A DNA stretch of 20,941 nucleotides from Apostichopus leukothele (GCA_010014835.2 JAAAKB020158372.1:1-20941); one strand, 5' to 3'; numbered from the stretch's first letter, positions 1-11,900 are shown. A program made the numbers and translations. Notes: generated from the sequence alone by a model not told the origin.

Positions 1-1239
1 TACGTGGATTTGAACAATGGAAAATACAATGGGGTCCTCGGTCTGAATGTAATACAAACATGTGTGTGTGTGTGTGTGTGTGAAGGAACATTTGAGTGTG
101 TGATATCTCTCAAATGGAATAAGATATTTCTTGTCTGTTTTGGGACAGTTGTTCATCACAGTTATTATCTCTAATTCTCTATTACATAGACCAATGATGA
201 TGATGGTGGTGGTACTGGTGGTTGTGGTAGCTGTGGTGGTGGAATATTTATGTCAGAAAAACACCACCAAAAACTGAAGAAATATTTCTTTTTGAAGCTG
301 GCAAGCATGGTCTTTACCAACTGATGTAAACTAGACTTTATATATAAATATGTAAATCTCCAACATTTATAAGTGACTTATAGACCTAACCAGGAGGTGG
401 TCAATTGTGCTACAAATAGAAACCTATGGTCTATAAAAATAGATAAAACTGAAACTAGATCTATAGAAATTTGACTGGTTGCTCGTTAAAGCAAACACCA
501 GGATGAATATAGCGGCTTAGTCCTTTCACATTGCGTCAAATTTACGTGAAGCCTGGCACTCGGACAAGAAAGAGAGTATTAAATAGGTTGTGCATCCCCC
601 CAGACATTTCCTGTTCCGAAGCTTTTTGAGGTTGATGCCTTTCCACTGAAGGAAATTGGTCTTCCTTGATTAAGTTCAGAAGTGGTTATTATACTGTTTA
701 CAATCTCTAGTTTTTGTGTTTCAAAAGCAATTTAATCAGCTAATATCCTGTTCATATTCGTAGCCATGTGAAACTTGGCACAAGAGGGATATGATTTAAC
801 CTTTTCGGTAAAAGCGTTTAAAATAAGAAAGAGGCTCTGCGGTTGTTTCGTTAATACCATGAATGACCGTTTTTATTTTTAATATCATACACAACCCGTC
901 TATACTTCCTAGCAGAGCCCACTTGTTGTCTCAATTAAGTCCTCTAACAGGCTTTATGTTGCCGAAGGGATGGGGAGGGGGGTTATTTTGTGTACTATTC
1001 ATCAATACTCTAAACCAATCATTACTGTAACTATGCAAGCTCCATTTCAAGTACTGATTTCTTTTTCTTGCCATCTCATTTAACATGAAAGTGTTTCAAA
1101 CATATAATTCTTCGAACCAACTAGAATAACTAACTCACTTAGTAACATGGTGAAAAACATTTTGATATAGTGTCAGTGATAGGCCTACTGCGATCCGTGC
1201 ATTGTTAGTTCAATAAAACTGTCAGAAAGCTTGGCCGAC
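1..1239. other. Non-coding stretch; microsatellites only
   Basis: I see no exon, RNA gene or element here. There is a (TG)n run at 61-82, an imperfect (GGT)n tract at about 196-242, and a G-rich run at 966-982. If the dynein N-terminus lies to the left of the window, this is deep intron. Confidence 0.6.
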
Positions 1240-1700
1240 TCTTCTACGTCTGCACTCACTAGAGGTGGATGTACTATTTGGAGATCCAATATTAAGTGCA
1301 TTCAAGCTTTTCCTTTCTGAATTAAATTTTTTAAGACTTAACACTTCATTCGACCTCAAAATACCTTTTTCCTTACAGAAAATTATGATGCTGTTAACTT
1401 TACAAAAGTGGATCTATATACCACATGTGAATCAAAAGTGCATCCAGGTTAAGGATTACTTTTGCTGTTACATTGAGAAGGGTTTCCAATTAACCTCTAT
1501 TGCCTTAAAATGACTTTTGACCTCCACAAAAATAGAATTAAATGCTTCTTGCACTTGCTAGGTGAATCTACTAAATGTGTACCAAGTTAATTCAAGGTGT
1601 ACTTGTTATGTGTACTGACTGCAATCTCTATTTGAGTTCAAGTGACCTTTGACCACGTCCAAAAATAGAGCTCTTGTACTCCTTACTTCAGGTGAAGCTA
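1240..1700. repeat. Degenerate repeat with ~126-132 bp period
   Basis: The phrase tgac(t/c)tttgacc followed by caaaaatagag occurs at 1511 and 1643. A linked phrase, cttgcacttgctaggtgaatc, occurs at about 1548 and, worn, at about 1672, with a further partial match (gcactcactagaggtggat) at 1252. The spacing points to an old tandem element; I do not recognise the family. Confidence 0.45.
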
Positions 1701-3299
1701 ATAGACGATGAAATTCAACTAGCAGGTTGTTCTTTTTTAACAATCATGTAGGTGTCACTTACACACATAACAACCATGAATTGTATTGCTAAGTTTGCAT
1801 TTGGCAAGAAACAAAGATGAGAATGTCTACTGATGTTTTTAAATTCATAACTTTGAATTAATTCAACAGGTGGCTCCTGCCCTCTTATCTCTGTTTTTAA
1901 GGCTCCTGACATTCTTCCTATGACCTGTAATGTGAACTTTACAACACAAAGTCACAACCAGTCAAGAAAACTAAATGTATTACATGTATGTATGTAGACT
2001 TATGTATGTAAGAATGTATGTATTTATGTGAGTTCCCCCATCTCTTTATTGTTAGTATGTAATGTAATCCATGTTCCTGGAATCACTAAAGCAAACTTAA
2101 TTTGACACCAGAAAGCTAGTTGGCTTTGTGATTCAACTAATTTCAAATAATTATCTGACTGATGTAGAGCAAGTGAGTTAAATTTGTCCAAGAATTAAGT
2201 GACCACCAGAACAGATCTGACATTTTTAGCTCTTATTTGTAGCACTCCCTTGTGGGCATCAACCATTTCATTCACTGGTAAGGATTTCCCAGTATTGAGT
2301 GTTTATTCCAAAATGTTTCAATATATCCAGAAAGAACAGCCTTCCTATGTGAAATATAGACAAATAGATGTACTAATAAAATCAGCTCTGCCACCTTGCA
2401 ACCATCCCTTTAATAATGGCTATTAATGAAGGAGAGCGCTACACAACTTTGTTTATACACTGTGAAATATTTTCACAACTTAGCCAAAGCAAAAGTCATC
2501 TAGTATAAGTCATACAGAACATGGCCAAAACCCCACCACCCCCGTCCACTTTAAGATACTGGAAGTCATTTTCAGCAATAACAAAGACATACAAGAGGAT
2601 GTTTTGCTACCATACATACCTGCCTACACACCCTCTTCCCAAGACCACACCCCCGCCCCACCCTCCAATATATTAAAAACCCTTCTAATTTTGGTTCTAT
2701 CAACAGCATGTTGTCTGTTTGCATCCAATCATGAACTATGCTAACCATGCATAATTATGTTGTTGGTACTATTGGTAAGTTACTATGACTTTTAGAAAGG
2801 AGACTACATAAACAACATACATGTGCTGATTTGCAGTTTCGATGGAAATTTTTTTATTTTTGTTTTATCAATTTAATGAGTCGCCTGATGATTAATTAGC
2901 CAATGAATGGGACAACAGGAAAAGCTCGAACATAATTACCCAAAATTAGTCACAACAGGGGATTTCCCTTGATAGACAGTGGCCTTTCTGTGTAAACACT
3001 GATGTAGGTCATAAAAGTTTAGATAATGTAAAGGCAATCATAAAATAGAAAGTATCGTTAGACGCTCAAACAAAGCAGGTGGAGGATTCGAATAATCCAT
3101 TAAAGTGATTGAGCAGTGCGCTTTGTGTCGCCTTTGGGGGAGGCTGACTTTTTGCTGTGATTGCAACATTCGTCAAAGTTCTGATGATTCACAGAACACA
3201 TAGTTACAGGCTAAGTACTTCAAAACAAAGACACTTGAATAGTACAAATCTTTGAATGTTTTCACATGGTGGTTGGGGGGGGGGGGAGGGTTAGTGCCT
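1701..3299. other. Non-coding stretch; simple repeats only
   Basis: No supported gene on either strand. It contains (TATG)n-type repeats at about 1983-2030, a C-rich tract near 2636-2668 and a G run at 3273-3285. Short open frames here show no family motif and no splice context. Confidence 0.6.
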
Positions 3300-3745
3300 G
3301 CAATCCCCTTACTCTATGTCAAGTATTGGAGAGACGAGTTCATTTACATTTAACACAGACAGAGACGATAGATCCATCCATACTACTTAATACAGCCAGA
3401 GCATCCACTGATGGTGACAATTTATACTTTACCGACTTTTTCATGTTTGCTAATAGTAGTTGTACAAGAGGTCAGTTGTACCAAAAGTCACAAAGTAGGA
3501 TTAATATTCGGCATAACTTTTTTTCTAATAGGGTTGTGAATGAGTGGAACGGTTTGCCTGAGAAAGTTGTACTTGCAGGTAGTGTGAATGGGTTTAAGAA
3601 TGCTTTGGATAAGCACTTTAAGCATTGTAATCTGGTCTGAGTGTTTGTGTCTTCAGTTTTTTCTTCTCTCCTATAGGGTCCTTGATGGGGACCTGAGTGT
3701 CCCTCCTGATCCTTTTTTCTCTACAAAACTAAACTAAACTAAACT
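3300..3745 (+). mobile_element. LINE 3' end: C-terminus of reverse transcriptase, 3'UTR and (AAACT)n tail
   Basis: An open frame ending at 3640 encodes the C-terminal tail typical of CR1/Jockey-group non-LTR retrotransposons: SRINIRHNFFSNRVVNEWNG, then LPEKVV and SVNGFKNALDKHF. The stop is followed by about 85 bp of 3'UTR (ctcctataggg and gtcccyctgatcc-like blocks) and four AAACT units at 3726-3745, a typical short-repeat LINE tail. Only the 3' end is present, as expected of a 5'-truncated insertion. The frame is open for about 110 codons back from the stop, so the copy is not very old. The clade assignment is from motif style only. It lies just beyond the DPH6 exon at 3849. Confidence 0.8.
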
Positions 3746-3848
3746 ATCCTTCCCATTCAACGCTGGAAGGCAGAGAAAGGATTGCATCCATATTACAACA
3801 GACAACTGATAAAAGTCAACACTGGATGAACAAACACAAGTGACTTAC

Positions 3849-4033
3849 TTTAATCCTTTTAAGCAGCTCGTACAGATCCTCAACTTCATCCCCTTTTGTT
3901 GGCAGGTAGTCTTTATCTTTGACAACAGAAGTTCCAGTAATATCTTGTCTGAACAGAGGTAAATCCATAGCCTCAGCATAGAGGTCAATGGCATGATGAC
4001 CAACAGTCTGAAACATGTAGCTGTCCAACTCAT
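3849..4033 (-). CDS. DPH6: DPH6 exon following the PP-loop exon
   Basis: 185 bp on the - strand. After completing D it reads ELDSYMFQTVGHHAIDLYAE, then AMDLPLFRQDITGTSVVKDK, and GDEVEDLYELLKRIK before a gtaagt donor, in phase 0. ATGs inside it (near 4014) are internal, because the spliced frame joins the PP-loop exon exactly. Confidence 0.92.
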
Positions 4034-5033
4034 CTAAAAATATATAAATAAAGGAGTTGAAACATCAAATACGAAGGTCCATTTATAGAATATGTGGCAG
4101 AAGAATTTCAACCCCTTTCACGACATGGAAGAAAGGAAATATATGTGCTTTCTCATAATCTGTCTTGCAGCATGGTAAAGTTTAAGGGTCATATGTACAA
4201 GATGTTCTGTTTCAGTCATGACTTTTGCCCAGGACATATATATATGCTACAAAATCCAATAGTGATCACTTTAACTTCAACAAGCATTTTATAAAAGCCA
4301 CACTCAAAACATGGAGTAGGTCACTCCTGGTGATGTCTGCCAAAAACAATGTTTTCCCCCCTCAATGTGGGGCAATAGAATATTTAGGTATTAAGAAATA
4401 CTTCTAAAAAAATTCTAAAAATTTAAGGATTAAGATAAACTTAAAACTCATCTTTTTTTTCATGTACATTATTGACTGATCTTGTTTTTGTTTGTCTTTA
4501 AACTTGGTTATATTTGTTTCATTAATTGATTGATTGATTTATTGATCGGTTGATTGATTAGTATATTTTATTTTCTGATTTGCTTTGACTAATTTATTCC
4601 TTTTGTTATTCTGCACATATCTTAAATTTGTACTTCTTATTGTTCTTACTCTAGTCTGATGTACAGTGCTTTGAGATATTCTATGTAAGGAGCTATAAAG
4701 TCCAAGCTTCTCTTCTGAAAATGACACTCAGCGTTACAAGAAAATCATCACAAATACACACACATATTTGCCATCATGATTGCATAGGTTACGAATATCA
4801 TTGAAAATCAACATAAGAAGGGTCAGGACTTTTAAGGATTGGAAGTACTTTTGCAAGGTCTCAACAATTTAACTCACTCAACTTTGGAGCTAATACTGAT
4901 CATGTCTAATGACTTCAAAACAAAGAAAGATATAAACTTACCAGTCGCAACTGGTCTAAGGTTTGCCAAAGCTACCATTTCATGCCCTTCTAGGATGCAT
5001 TGTACCATGTTGTAGCAACTATCCTTGCCACCA
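3849..5033 (-). CDS. DPH6: Diphthine-ammonia ligase DPH6, partial (two exons, N-terminal part)
   Basis: DPH6 (ATPBD4) uses ATP and ammonia to amidate diphthine, the last step of diphthamide synthesis on the histidine of elongation factor 2; it acts in the cytosol. Two - strand exons, 5033-4942 and 4033-3849, join in phase 1 to give about 90 residues with no stop, from GGKDSCYNMVQCILEGHEMV to DEVEDLYELLKRIK. The first exon supplies most of the PP-loop: a preceding split serine would complete SGGKDS. The next block, ALANLRPVATDELDSYMFQT, matches vertebrate DPH6 as I recall it. Both exons have good acceptors (ttcttttcag, tatatttttag) and donors (gtaagt). The first coding exon (about 10 residues) was not found between 5036 and 5790, nor the downstream exons in 1-3848. 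It could be a live gene with long introns, or a duplicated fragment. Confidence 0.88.
4400..4700 (+). mobile_element. LINE 3' tail remnant inside a DPH6 intron
   Basis: Around 4422-4458 one frame gives a worn LKTHLFF motif, the usual last residues before the stop in L2/CR1-like reverse transcriptases. It is followed by a T-rich 3'UTR with TTGA repeats (4519-4560) and a tgtacagtgctttgagatat...agctataaa block near 4660-4700, which resembles the common LINE tail consensus (gcgctttgag...gcgctatata). It is strongly degraded. The orientation is +, opposite to DPH6. Confidence 0.5.
4942..5033 (-). CDS. DPH6: DPH6 exon with PP-loop ATP-binding motif
   Basis: 92 bp on the - strand, entered in phase 2 and left in phase 1. 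It reads GGKDSCYNMVQCILEGHEMV, then ALANLRPVAT. The missing first serine of SGGKDS would come from the two last bases of an upstream exon plus the first base here (T). The following intron (4941-4034) contains a LINE 3' tail in the opposite orientation. Confidence 0.9.
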
Positions 5034-5194
5034 CTGAAAAGAAATGGACACAAAATTGTAAATACATGTTCATGGCATTTGGTGCAACCAAAACTACTTA
5101 AAATTGAATGGTAAAAAAAACTAAGGAGATAGTTTTTTACTTAAGAAAACAGCCATGTCATCATACTCAAATCAGGGTTAATGATGAGATTGTT

Positions 5195-5560
5195 GCACCA
5201 CTATAAATATTGAGGCACTATCACTGACTGTAAAATTTACTTCAACGATCAGATTGATGAAATGAGATCAAAAGCTTGCCAAAGATTGTACGTTTTACGT
5301 AAACTGAATATTTTAAAGTCGACAACACTATTCTGGTACTTTTTAGCCAGTCAGTGATACAAAGTGTGCCAACTTTAATATGATTATTTTTTTTTCGGGC
5401 TGCTTACAAAGGATTCTGCGGGTAAATTAGAGCAGTTTGTAAGGACGCCAGCCATGCTATTGGTAGTGATATTTATCTGAAATCTGTCTCTGAACTTTAC
5501 ATTGTTGTACATGTCTTGTCAGCCAAGATAGTTTCTATTGATCAGTGTTGATTGCAGCCT
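5195..5560 (+). mobile_element. Decayed LINE reverse transcriptase segment
   Basis: Broken + strand frames resemble the late reverse transcriptase domain of CR1/Jockey-type LINEs. GTITDCKINFNDQIDEMRSK followed by ACQRLYVLRKLNI corresponds to the family block YLGxxLDxKLxFxxxxxxxxxKAxQRLYxLRKL. Further frames resemble the downstream QSVLTF, KLEQFV and SDIYLKSVSELY blocks. Several frame changes and stops show it is non-functional. It is not joined to the piece at 3300-3745 and is probably a separate insertion. Confidence 0.6.
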
Positions 5561-5790
5561 TGCTGCAGGGAATGTTGCAGCTGCTGCAGCTTTCCTCTGT
5601 GACACAGTGCCTTGTTGACTTTATTGTTTATTTGTTTACTAAATGTGATGGATTTGGGTTGTGCTCTTTGCAGTCAATATTATGCATGATTATTACACAG
5701 GCCTCATGAAAGTTTTTAATTTTATGTAACGTTTTCATTTTCAGTTATTACCACTGAAAATTGTATATGATTTTATGTTATCCTTGACAG
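5561..5790. other. Non-coding stretch before the first visible dynein exon
   Basis: AT-rich intron-like sequence ending in the acceptor tccttgacag at 5790. A search for a DPH6 first coding exon on the - strand (ATG followed by about 8 codons and a GT donor) found no convincing candidate here. Confidence 0.55.
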
Positions 5791-5952
5791 GATCTAGACT
5801 CTATTGAAACTGTCTGGCAGCTAACCCAAGAATGGGAGGGTCTTTGGAACACTTGGAAAGTGGGCAAGTTCTCAGAACTGGTCACCACAGAGATGGAGAC
5901 AACTGCTGGTCACCTCTTCAAGAAACTAAATAAACTCAGCAGAGAGTTAAAG
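5791..5952 (+). CDS. DNAH2: DNAH2 exon a: start of the visible linker/N2 region
   Basis: The acceptor is tccttgacag and the donor gtaaat; there are 54 codons in phase 0. It begins [19 protein letters not shown] and ends KLSRELK, a tryptophan-rich helical stretch of the dynein N2/linker region. It is the leftmost dynein exon I can find: no further dynein coding exon is recognisable on the + strand in 1-5790. The following 471 bp intron is AT-rich, with nothing recognisable in it. Confidence 0.9.
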
Positions 5953-8900
5953 GTAAATTACTTAAGAGAGACTATTTCGAGGCAACCACGAATGGGTTTA
6001 GTTGACTTATACCAAAATTGAGGTTGAGCTGATTTCCACAATTATGAATAGAGATGTACAATGGTACAGACATAAATACAAGGATGTGAAGGATTAAGAG
6101 CTGAATAAATCAAACTTTTTCAAGTATTCGCCTTTACAAGAGGAAATGGTTATAATTAAATTCTTCTGACATTTTATTCCATTTCATAAAAATTGTACCA
6201 ACAAGTGAGGAAAGTACTGAGTGAGAAAAAAATTAATGTCTACTGGTATAATTTTTAAATTTTCAACTGAAGTTGTAGAGTCAAAAGTGAAATTCAGTTC
6301 ATTTATTTGTTTTCATTTTCAGAATTTTATTTTTCATATGCTATTTCTACACTTTAAATTGTGCACAATGCTTTCAACTTGAACCTTTTTTTCATTCATG
6401 TTTATGGCGTCAATCATTTGTAGGACAAGAACTGGGAGATTGTAGAATTTTCAAGGAATCGTGTGGATCAGTTCAGACGTACCATGCCGTTGGTGGTGGA
6501 CCTCCACAACCACGCCATGAGGGACCGTCACTGGCAGCAGATAAAAGAGGAAATTCAGAAGCCTTTCGACCACAAGGCGGATGACTTCACTCTAGAGAAG
6601 ATCATAGAGCTTGGTTTTGACCAATTTGCAGAGAAGGTTTCAGAGGTGTCGGGAGCGGCTAGTAAAGAGTTGGCCATCGAACAGTCTCTGGGAGAAATCA
6701 AAGCTACGTGGGATGACATGGTGCTGGATATTTCACCGTACAAAGACAGAGGTCACTTTAGACTCAAGTAAGTCAGATGAGATGATTGCATGAGGTATGG
6801 CGTGATTACACGAGGTATAGCACGCTTGCATGAGGTATGGCGTGATTACATGAGGTATGGCATGATTGCATGAGGTATGGTATGTTTGCATGAGGTGCAT
6901 CAAGATGAGACGAGGTATGGTGTGTTTACATGGGGTGCATCATGATTAGATGAGGTTTGGTGTGTTTACATGGGGGTGCATCATGATTAGATGAGGTATG
7001 GTATGTTTACATGGGGTTGCATCATGATTACATGAGGTATGGTGTGTTTACATGGGGTGCATCGTGATTACATGAGGTATGGTGTGTTTACATGGGGGTG
7101 CATCATGATTACATGAGGTATGGTATGTTTACATGGGGCGCATCATGATTACATGAGGTATGGTATGTTTACATGAGGTGTATTATGATTACATGAGGTA
7201 TGACATGATTACATGAGGTGTCGATTAGATGAGTTATGACAAGATTGCTTGAGGTATGATATGATTACAGGAGTCCTGCAGTACACATCAACAGATTTAT
7301 CTAGTCACAAGTTCTGGCCATCCACGTTAACTTTCGTTGTAAGTTTCGTAAATCAAGAAACCACAGAGACTTATACACTGTATGACTGAATATCAACACT
7401 AGTTCCATGCCAGGTACTGTTGCTTCTGACTTATTTTAAAATGCTGATTTGTAATGTTTTATTGTAGAGCTACTGATGAAGTCTTTCAGGCTCTGGAGGA
7501 TAACCAAGTAACCCTATCTACCATGAAGGCCTCTCGATTTGTGAAGGCTTTCGAGAAGGAAGTAGACTACTGGGAGAGAACTCTGTCTCATATCCTGGAA
7601 GTGATTGAAGTTACACTAACAGTCCAGAGACAGTGGATGTATCTCGAGGTATTGTATCCGTTCCCGGCCGTCATCATTCTCCAACATTTAGAAAATATGT
7701 TAGCTGCCAAAAGCCATCCTTTGGTTGTTTACATTAATTGTGTATTGATGATTTAGGCTTGCCTCTTTCCTTTGTGGGTCTGTTTTAAAGTAGTTGTGTT
7801 GATAGGGTTTGCAAACTTTGATCTCATGAATGTTTTAGTTACATGTTTCTCAACTGGGGATCTGTAGACCCCTAGGGGAGTCTGTAAAATATTTTCTTAG
7901 AACAATAAAAGCAAAGGTATTGGCAGGGGTCCGTGTAAAATATTCTGGTACTGTTCATACAAGCTGAATGTGTCTGTCAATATTTACTGACTTATGCTGT
8001 CAAGACAGAAAAATGTCTGAGAGTGCAATCGTAGGCAAACAAGACCTGATCCCCAGCCATTAGTTGGGGATGAGGTCATTGGTGATACTCCCTATGCCTG
8101 GGGTCCCTGAACGATCCTTCGTTGTCATTGATGGAAAATGTAAAGAAACTAATCTCAAGTTATGTCTTGCAAGAGAATCTTGTTCAAGATAAGGAAAAAG
8201 TAATAAAACAACAAAATATATAAGCAGTATTGAACATGTACAAATTAATTATATCTCCCACTTTAACAAGTAAATACCAGGTAAAACCATTCTTTTGATG
8301 TTATGGCTAAGGTAGCGAGTAAGAAAGTACAGTCTAATTTGCCGTGAACTCCAATCAAGCAATTTGTTCCGTCCATTTAATATACCTTTGTCATTTCCTT
8401 CATGCTATCTGCAAATAAGTTTTATACTAATTCGAACTTCTTTTTTTTGTTTTCTGTATCTGTTTCAGAATATTTTCCTTGGTGAAGATATCAGGAAGCA
8501 GTTGCCAAGAGAGTCGGCAGAGTTTGACGGAGTCAACGCCAGCTGGAAGGAGATCATGACCAGGATGAATAAAGATAACAATGCACTCAGAGGAACACAT
8601 CATGAAGGTATGAAAATCAGTTTACTCAGGAAAAGGTACTGACGTCAGCCCCTGTAGGAGGGGTGGACTAGGCAGCAATCACAGATTTATCAATGAAGAT
8701 ATTAAAAGCAGTCTCAGAAATTAAATATCATAATGTGCTTCAGATCGACACACCATACATAGTGTGGTGAAAATCATTCCCAAAGAGAAAAGGTAGTAAA
8801 CTTATGTTACAGTGAGTTGGATCCAACCATTGTTTTGATTTCTGCGGTCCCACATCTTTGGAACAAATTACCTGAATCCATCAAACTCTCTCCTTCTCTT

Positions 8901-11900
8901 GTGTCCTTCAACTTTTGAAGACTCATCTGTTTATAGAACTCAACGACTTCTCACTGACTTTTACCTTTTACCTTGTTGTTTCTTATTATTACAGTGTTTC
9001 TTATTATTACTTAAGTGTTAGGTAAGAATGCACTCAGTGGATAACATATTCTCCAGCAATAAGATCAGTATACAGACAAACAATCCAAGTCAATCTTAAA
9101 GTTCATTGGAAAGCATACAAATGAAAGATAACCATGTACCTAGAGAAAAAAATTAATTAAAGTCAGTCCTTATATAGAAAGTAATTATTAGTTCTATGGA
9201 GAAAAATATATCATATCATTGAATTGTGAATTAAACTACCTGCATGTGACCCAATCTATCGTCACTTGACTAGGGTTCAATATTTAGTATCTATCCATTT
9301 ATTAATCCATCCATCAATCTATCAATTTCAAAATTTTTATATTTTGTCTCTCCTAGGTTTGTTGGAAACTCTGAATGACATGAACAACAAGCTGGAAGAG
9401 ATTCAAAAATCTCTCGACATGTATCTCGAAACCAAACGACAGATATTCCCAAGATTTTACTTCCTCTCCAACGACGATCTGCTGGAAATTCTTGGCCAGT
9501 CCAAGAATCCTCAAGCTGTGAGTATATATTTATTTTCAATTAAGTGACCCATTTCATAGGTCCCATTGTATGTAGCAGTTAGAGGAAGTTAATTATGCAT
9601 TAAGATGATGAAGACCTTTGCAAGAAGGATTTGTACGATAAAAAATGAAAAGTGTTTCTTTGCCGGAGCACTGAAGGAAATGCTGCCCTGGGGAAATGCA
9701 TTTTTTTTGTATACATATCAAAGAGCTTTTATTATAGCTCAGTTAACATTTCACACATTGTTGATACCGTTTTGAATCCACTTCATCACAAATAACCCAA
9801 AATTTCTCCTCAAGTAACTATAAGTCAGTCAATCATTAGTGTCCAATGTTTTGATTTGATGTAGACCAGCTTTGTAAGAAAAATCAAAGTGAGAATGAAC
9901 CACACCTGCCAGTGTCCCTCATAAAAAAATTTGCCTTTGTTGCAATAATATTGGTGATTATGTTATAGTTTGAGATGTTGTGTAATCGATTCCATTCGAT
10001 GGGGAAGGATATTTAATTTGCTCTGTTATTAACTCGCAGGTGCAACCACATTTGAAGAAGTGCTTTGATAACATCAAAAGTCTTCGCATTCAGAAAATGG
10101 GAATCACCCAGAAGTTTGAGGGTCAGGCCATGTACTCAGCGGACGGAGAATGTGTCGACTTTGGAAACCAAGTTGTCCTGGAAGGACCAGTCGAGGTAAT
10201 ACATCATAGGGTTGAGATGTTACGGTTTGCTGGTTGCACAAAAGGTGGTTAATTCTGTGATGTGAATCGGTCATGTAAACCCACGTAGAATGTGCTATAT
10301 GAAATTTCTGATCTTCTCCATTTATGGTTCCTAGACTTGCACTTATAAACATGACAGCAGTGTATGCTTATGTTTAATCTTGTAAGCAAACACGAATGTA
10401 GAACAAAACTGAATGTTCGATTCCTTCGGTTTGTGTAACGGAAGGATAATCATGCTGTCACTGCACGAATCCTCCGCTATATTCACCTTTGTGATAAACA
10501 GTGTTTGTTAACCACATGAACACTTCAATCATTTGTACTGCTTCATTACAATTTCAATATATGTGAATTGTTTGAAATGGAAAGTTTATTTTAATTGTTA
10601 AAGTTCAAGTCAGTATGTACCAGTTTTTCAATAAAATCTTCACTAATTTGGAGTAACATCCATATGTTATTACTCTTCTGCTTTCTTGTTACACCAGGCT
10701 TGGCTGTGTGATATTGAGAGGATCATGAGGTGGACCCTTAAAGAGATCTTGAAGCAGTGTAAGATTGCTCTGAAAAAGAGCCTCAGCAAGAGAGACAAGT
10801 GGGTGAAAGACTGGCCTGGACAGGTACTGAGCTGTTTATTTTGAACTGTTTGACATTCTTTATCTATCTAGGATATAAGGAATTGATAGTTCATGGATGG
10901 AGTTTGAGAAAAACCTTAATATGAAATTTTTTATAACCCAATAAAGTAGAGTTTTGAGTAGAGCTTAAATGTCTGGGTATTTTTTTCCATTTCAAGATAT
11001 AAAAGTTGAGGATGACATCATTTGTTTGGTCATACATATTAGTGTCCAACAACTGCATTGTAAATTTTCCATAGCATAATTCATCAACAAGCTTTCCCTA
11101 TCCTCTGGTCAAGCTTTCTGCTAGATGAGTTAGCATACACTAATCCTCTACACCCAAAAGGAGAAGAAGAGAAAAGGGGGGGGGGGGTAGGGCATTTGCC
11201 CCTCCAAACAAGAGGAGTATTTATCTCTTCTCAGACTCAACAGTTATATGATCCTACTCTTGGTCTCAGTGTATCCAATGTTTCTATGAATGAATATTTT
11301 AAGCTTTGATGACATCAATGTTATGATACTAATGATTTTATCACTTTTCAACAACTTTTGAAAATATTTGTGGGATTTGTTTTTGCATTTGCTCAGATGT
11401 TGATAACTTCTAGTCAGATGCAGTGGACAGCTGATGTAACCAAAGCTTTGGCCATCACCAAGGAGAGAGGAGACAAGAAAGCCCTCAAGAGCATGAAAAA
11501 GAAACAGGTTAGAATTATTTGTTATCATTATTATTATTATTTTAAACTTCACAGTTCAAACTTGTACAACAGCTTCCATACCAAACTTCCGATTGAGGTG
11601 TTTATAAAGAACTGAGCTCAAACTTAATTGAAGTGTGACTTGGGTTCACTGCTTGAAATTGCAGTCAGCACAGATATCAATGCACAATTGTGCTAACAAC
11701 ATTGTTAATTGTGATTATTGTACAGTAGCTCAATTGAGGTGTTTCAAAAATAGAGGTTAGATATTGCTTTAGATCATTTAAGATTGTAGAAAGGACAACA
11801 TGTCACTTTTGGTATGAGATTCTGACCCGATATAACACTAGCTTCATCAGTTATTGCTATTGGTATTAACTTGGTAACATAAGGAACTTGCTTCGTTATC

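Noticed and set aside
1265-1513. 82-codon + strand open frame
   Set aside because: No family resemblance; it overlaps a degenerate repeat and lacks any gene context.
3273-3285. Poly-G runs here and at about 11175 as G-quadruplex regulatory sites
   Set aside because: Single uninterrupted G runs in intron-like DNA; no promoter or conserved context supports a regulatory role.
3266-3640. Open frame as a host gene of 124 residues
   Set aside because: The C-terminal motif (FSNRVVNEWNGLPEKVV) and the pentanucleotide tail mark it as the 3' end of a LINE; the first part runs through a poly-G tract.
4501-4560. TTGA-rich tract as a regulatory element
   Set aside because: Simple repeat within a LINE 3' tail remnant.
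6784-7270. CRISPR-like array
   Set aside because: Eukaryotic intron; the repeats are contiguous and graded in divergence with no unique spacers, so it is a minisatellite.
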